DNA from: Caproiciproducens galactitolivorans
Lineage (GTDB): Bacteria > Bacillota > Clostridia > Oscillospirales > Acutalibacteraceae
DNA: 64,000 bases
NCBI RefSeq assembly: GCF_004768785.1
Contig: NZ_SRMQ01000002.1
Coordinates: 124,001 to 188,000 of the forward strand
Reading direction: 5' to 3'
The position numbers were made by a program, and so were the translations under genes. Below, piece by piece: positions 60,999 through 64,000 of the stretch (the first letter of the stretch is position 1; each line of letters begins with the position of its first letter). Below the pieces are notes generated by a model, which saw only the letters and a list, made by a program, of their open reading frames with translations, had not been told where the DNA came from and made no database searches.

Positions 60999-61373
60999 AT
61001 GAAAGTCATTTCCACAAAGGATGCTCCAGCCGCAATCGGACCCTACTCCCAGGCGATTGTCGCCGGGAAAATGCTCTTTCTGAGCGGACAGATTCCGATT
61101 ATTCCTGCCACGGGCGAGATTGCACAGGGGGATATCACCGTACAGACCGAGCAGGTCATGAAGAATATCGGTGCGGTTTTGAAAGAAGCCGGTGCGGATT
61201 TCACAAATGCCGTAAAGACAACCTGCTTTCTTGCGGATATGTCCGACTTCGCTGCATTTAACGGGGTTTATGAGAAATACTTCACCGGAAAACCTGCGCG
61301 TTCCTGCGTTGCTGTAAAACAGCTTCCCAAAAGCGCTCTGGTAGAGGTTGAAGTGACTGCCGTTTTGGATTAA
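60999..61373 (+). CDS. ridA: RidA-family enamine/imine deaminase
   Basis: A 124-residue YjgF/RidA protein. The signature is in the C-terminal part, GKPARSCVAVKQLPKSALVEVEV, with the conserved Arg, and the N-terminus has STKDAPAAIGPYSQAI. RidA hydrolyses reactive enamines formed by PLP enzymes, notably IlvA, encoded just upstream. The ATG is after GAGGG. It closes the ilv operon. Confidence 0.94.
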   Translation: MKVISTKDAPAAIGPYSQAIVAGKMLFLSGQIPIIPATGEIAQGDITVQTEQVMKNIGAVLKEAGADFTNAVKTTCFLADMSDFAAFNGVYEKYFTGKPARSCVAVKQLPKSALVEVEVTAVLD

Positions 61374-61387
61374 GTCTTCCTTTAAAG

Positions 61388-61425
61388 GCATGCGCCCTCC
61401 GGATAACCGTAGGGCGCATGCTTTT
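61388..61425. terminator. Bidirectional terminator between ridA and the convergent membrane gene
   Basis: GCATGCGCCCT (61388-61398) and AGGGCGCATGC (61411-61421) pair perfectly, followed by TTTT on the plus strand and by a CTTTAAAGG stretch on the minus strand. Confidence 0.85.
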
Positions 61426-61427
61426 GT

Positions 61428-62246
61428 CTATTTTCGCTTTATAATTCGGGTTTTATTTTGAATCGCCTCTTTTACACGCTGAAGGGATTCGTTGTTCCGA
61501 AGCGATTTCATAGTTGGGAAAGCCTGAATGAAGCGGCGCTGAAAAAATTTGATTTCCGTTTCCAATTTATCCATTTTTTCGTAAAGCTCGTTCAGGGTTT
61601 TCAAATAGAAAGCTTTCCGGTCCTCGTCAATCAGCGAACCGATTGCCGTCTGAATGTTCTCGAATTTCTCCGTTTTAAGGTCGGAGGCTTTTTCCCGGAA
61701 TTCGTCAATGGCCTGCTGGATTTCATCGAGCTTTCCGTTGAACCGCAGAATTGTGAACACAGTCAGCGTAGTATCACAGAAGAAATACAGGATAAACAAG
61801 CAAGCAATGCAGGGAAGGATGTCTGAAGGGATTTTCTGCAGCATCCGCATAAGCAGGGGGTGCACGTAAAGCATTCCAACCACGCACATTACGCCGAACA
61901 GAAGCGAATTTTGCAGGCAGACCCTTCCCTGGATATTATACCGGTGCTCGGAATAATCCCAGTACTTCGTGTGGAAAATCCCCTCCAGCGCGAACCCGGT
62001 CAGGTATTCCAGCGTGGATGTAAGGAATACCCCTGCTATGTAAAGCAATAGGATATTATCTTTTACCGGAGTCAGAATATAGATTACTGCAATACCGCCC
62101 ACACCGTATATTGGGCAGAATGGGCCGTTGAGGAAGCCCCGGTTGATAAATTTTCCGACAGGGATGGAACAAAAGATGCTTTCAGTCAGCCAGCCCAAAA
62201 AGCTGTATACGGTAAACGATAAAAACAAGATCCAGAAATTCTCCAT
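61428..62246 (-). CDS. PF06541-type putative ABC transporter permease
   Basis: A 272-residue membrane protein. It has four to five helices in the first 165 residues with family blocks SFLGWLTESIFCSIPVGKFI, NRGFLNGPFCPIYGVGG and GIFHTKYWDYSEHRYNIQGR. The C-terminal 100 residues are a charged, helical and probably coiled-coil tail. The ABC-transporter link is only by family name (CmpB-like); the function is unproven. It is convergent with ridA and 66 nt from spoVB, possibly co-transcribed with it. Confidence 0.85.
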   Translation of the reverse strand: MENFWILFLSFTVYSFLGWLTESIFCSIPVGKFINRGFLNGPFCPIYGVGGIAVIYILTPVKDNILLLYIAGVFLTSTLEYLTGFALEGIFHTKYWDYSEHRYNIQGRVCLQNSLLFGVMCVVGMLYVHPLLMRMLQKIPSDILPCIACLFILYFFCDTTLTVFTILRFNGKLDEIQQAIDEFREKASDLKTEKFENIQTAIGSLIDEDRKAFYLKTLNELYEKMDKLETEIKFFQRRFIQAFPTMKSLRNNESLQRVKEAIQNKTRIIKRK

Positions 62247-62312
62247 TTCCTATCTCCGTCCTGAATAGACTATGTTGAATCGTTAATAGTGTATCTTTTC
62301 TGTGGAGGTTTG

Positions 62313-63686
62313 TCAAATGGAAATAAAGGATACTTTTTGGATAAGAAGGAGAATATAGTACAAAAGAGCCGCGCCGACCGCAGGGGTAACAATCCATTCC
62401 CAAATATCTACTTCCAATGTGGTCACATTCAGCAGGCGGTTGATGCTGAGCGAGGCATTGTAGATTTCGCTCAGGAAAAGCACCGTGATATAGGCGCGCA
62501 GCCCGAACATAGGCACAAATACGGCAATCAGGATAACGCGCATGATGGAATCGCTGAAATTGTATTTCAAAGAATACATCTGCTGGTCAAGACCCTTTAG
62601 CAAGCCGTCCACAACGCTGTCGAGGTACATCAGCGGTACAATCGGGGCCATAATCCGCAGGATATTCCCGACCTCGCGGCTCTTGTAAAACAGCATGCCA
62701 AGATCGTCCGCAAAAAAGATGAACAGCGAGCAAATGAAAAACGAAAACATGAGCGTACAGCGGAACGCCTTTTCCACGACCCTTTGGATGGCCTTCTGCT
62801 TTCCTTCGGCGTTGGCTTCCGCCATTTCCGGAATGAGCAGCATGGATAGGGACGTTAAAAAGGAGTAGGGAAAGTAAAGAATAGGCATAACCATCCCCTG
62901 TATCACGCCGTACTGCGCTAGCGCGCCGCTGTCGCCGGCACCGTATTTTTTCAGCCCCTTCGGGATCAGCATGTTTTCGGTGCTGCTTAATAGATTTCGG
63001 AAAAAGGAACCGAATAGGATCGGCCCGGCGATATGGAGGATGCTCTGGAACACACCGCTGCTTTTTGCTTTGGAAAGCTTGTTCCGGTTAGCAAACAGAT
63101 GATAAAGCACGATCATAAAGGTGCAGTCGAACACTTCGCCAATAGTGGAACCGAGCATCAGCGCGTCCAGCGCGTTGCTCATGGAAAAAAGCAGCAGCAG
63201 GGAGGCGCCGATTGTCACAAACTGTTCCAGAAAATCACTACATACGGGAACCAGCGTATTCCGTATCGCAAGGAAATAGCCTTTCAGGCAGGAGCAGATG
63301 GCGATAAAGGGCAGGCCAGGCGCCAAAAGCTTCAGCGGCATGGCCGCCGATGCGTTCCCGATGAACCAGTGCGCGATAAAATCCGCGCCGAAGAACAGCG
63401 CCGACGCTCCCAGTAAACTCAGTGCCAGCGCACAGAGTGTGCATTGCCGCACGGAACTCTTTGTTCCGCGCCCTTCGGAAACCAAGCGGGTAACAGCCAG
63501 CCCGATTCCCGAGGTACACAGGGTGATGCCGAGAAAGAAAACGGACAGGACAAGCTGGTACAGCCCCATGCCCGCCGCACCGATTTTCGAGCAGATAAAC
63601 ATCCGGAACCAGATATTGCTCAGGCGGAGCAGTACGGAGCTGGAGGTCAGAATAGCGGCGTTTATGTAAAATACACGCTTTCTCAT
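62313..63686 (-). CDS. spoVB: SpoVB-type lipid flippase (MATE/MVF superfamily)
   Basis: A 457-residue protein with about twelve to fourteen helices. It has the polysaccharide-flippase look: SSSVLLRLSNIWFRMFICSK near the N-terminus, GAAGMGLYQLVLSVFFLG, and a central LLSSTENMLIPKGLKKYG block typical of Clostridia SpoVB. SpoVB proteins move lipid-linked precursors for spore cortex or wall synthesis. The ATG at 63686 is preceded by AAAGGTG; a longer frame begins without a site. Its presence supports a spore-forming host. Other PST-family flippases cannot be excluded. Confidence 0.82.
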   Translation of the reverse strand: MRKRVFYINAAILTSSSVLLRLSNIWFRMFICSKIGAAGMGLYQLVLSVFFLGITLCTSGIGLAVTRLVSEGRGTKSSVRQCTLCALALSLLGASALFFGADFIAHWFIGNASAAMPLKLLAPGLPFIAICSCLKGYFLAIRNTLVPVCSDFLEQFVTIGASLLLLFSMSNALDALMLGSTIGEVFDCTFMIVLYHLFANRNKLSKAKSSGVFQSILHIAGPILFGSFFRNLLSSTENMLIPKGLKKYGAGDSGALAQYGVIQGMVMPILYFPYSFLTSLSMLLIPEMAEANAEGKQKAIQRVVEKAFRCTLMFSFFICSLFIFFADDLGMLFYKSREVGNILRIMAPIVPLMYLDSVVDGLLKGLDQQMYSLKYNFSDSIMRVILIAVFVPMFGLRAYITVLFLSEIYNASLSINRLLNVTTLEVDIWEWIVTPAVGAALLYYILLLIQKVSFISI

Positions 63687-63874
63687 TTGATTAACACCTT
63701 TATTTTCTTTGTTAATCAAATGTATTCGCGCGAAGGGCAAAATAAGTCTATAACTTTTATTTGATACAGTGTATAATTAAATACAGCAATTTTAAAATCG
63801 GAAAGTAAGTTGTTCCCACTGCCCGCAGAGGGTTAGGACGAAATTGCATTAAGAGTGATTTTTGGAGGAAACAT

Positions 63875-64000
63875 ATGGATTGGACGGAAATTCGGATTAC
63901 CGTGGATGCGGAAAATATCGATACAGCGGGGGACATTGCCCAGATGGTCGTTCCCTATGGCATTTATATTGAGGATTACTCCCACCTGGACGAAGAAGTG
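63875..64000 (+). CDS. prmA: Ribosomal protein L11 methyltransferase (5' end only)
   Basis: The first 42 residues, MDWTEIRITVDAENIDTAGD then IAQMVVPYGIYIEDYSHLDE, match the N-terminal domain of PrmA from Clostridia. The rest lies beyond the window. PrmA trimethylates ribosomal protein L11. The ATG follows TTGGAGG. A -10 box TATAAT at 63772-63777 lies in the 188-nt gap to spoVB. Confidence 0.85.
   Translation, partial: MDWTEIRITVDAENIDTAGDIAQMVVPYGIYIEDYSHLDEEV

Overview
The window looks like chromosome of an anaerobic, spore-forming Clostridia bacterium (Bacillota), most likely from the Oscillospirales/Ruminococcaceae side. The reasons are a mid-range G+C with purine-rich AGGAGG-type ribosome binding sites, frequent TTG/GTG starts, two T-box leaders, a SpoVB-type flippase, DUF1385, DUF1667 and DUF5317 proteins, and a PrmA whose first residues are typical of that group. 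The genus is an inference. I saw no rRNA, tRNA, CRISPR array, insertion sequence or prophage.

Layout. (1) 1-10300: a nucleoside salvage locus. A minus-strand operon encodes an ATPase, two permeases, a BMP-type lipoprotein, two nucleoside hydrolases and an ADP-ribosylglycohydrolase-family enzyme that runs off the left edge. A LacI regulator and a PfkB sugar kinase are transcribed divergently. Both divergent promoters carry the same 12-bp near-palindrome. (2) 10466-20201: a GH29 alpha-L-fucosidase, then a family-5 (dipeptide/oligopeptide type) ABC operon ending in an M17 aminopeptidase and a ROK regulator; an operator-like inverted repeat overlaps the operon promoter. (3) 20343-30366: a small XRE regulator, an SGNH hydrolase, an N-acetylhexosamine-kinase-like phosphotransferase with a nucleotidyltransferase, an AraC regulator, and a sugar ABC operon ending in a DUF5107/TPR protein. 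The same TTGTGCAA direct repeat with 18-bp period lies upstream of both the kinase operon and the transporter operon. (4) 30597-35987: an FG-GAP lipoprotein, a two-component system, DUF1385 and PrmC. (5) 36120-39786: recA, recX, rimO, pgsA.

(6) 39870-42702: a cysteine T-box followed by cysE, cysS and a YbaK-type deacylase. (7) 42870-47369: poorly characterised genes, including a protein that resembles a radical SAM family but lacks the iron-sulfur cysteines, a zinc-ribbon membrane protein, a 25-residue hydrophobic peptide whose ribosome binding site is in a predicted hairpin, and an HD-GYP protein. (8) 47491-56105: glycerol and dihydroxyacetone use (DhaS-like TetR regulator, glpK, glpF, a three-gene anaerobic glycerol-3-phosphate dehydrogenase set, dhaK, dhaL, dhaM). 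(9) 56359-57172: two small proteins. (10) 57199-61373: an isoleucine-type T-box with ilvB, ilvN, ilvA and ridA. (11) 61428-64000: two minus-strand membrane proteins (PF06541 type and SpoVB) and the start of prmA.

Functionally, regions 1-3 are three import-and-degrade modules, each with its own local regulator of a different family (LacI, ROK, AraC). All three binding-protein genes are followed directly by a stable hairpin. The amino-acid modules are controlled by tRNA-sensing leaders, and IlvA is paired with RidA, which clears its reactive enamine products.
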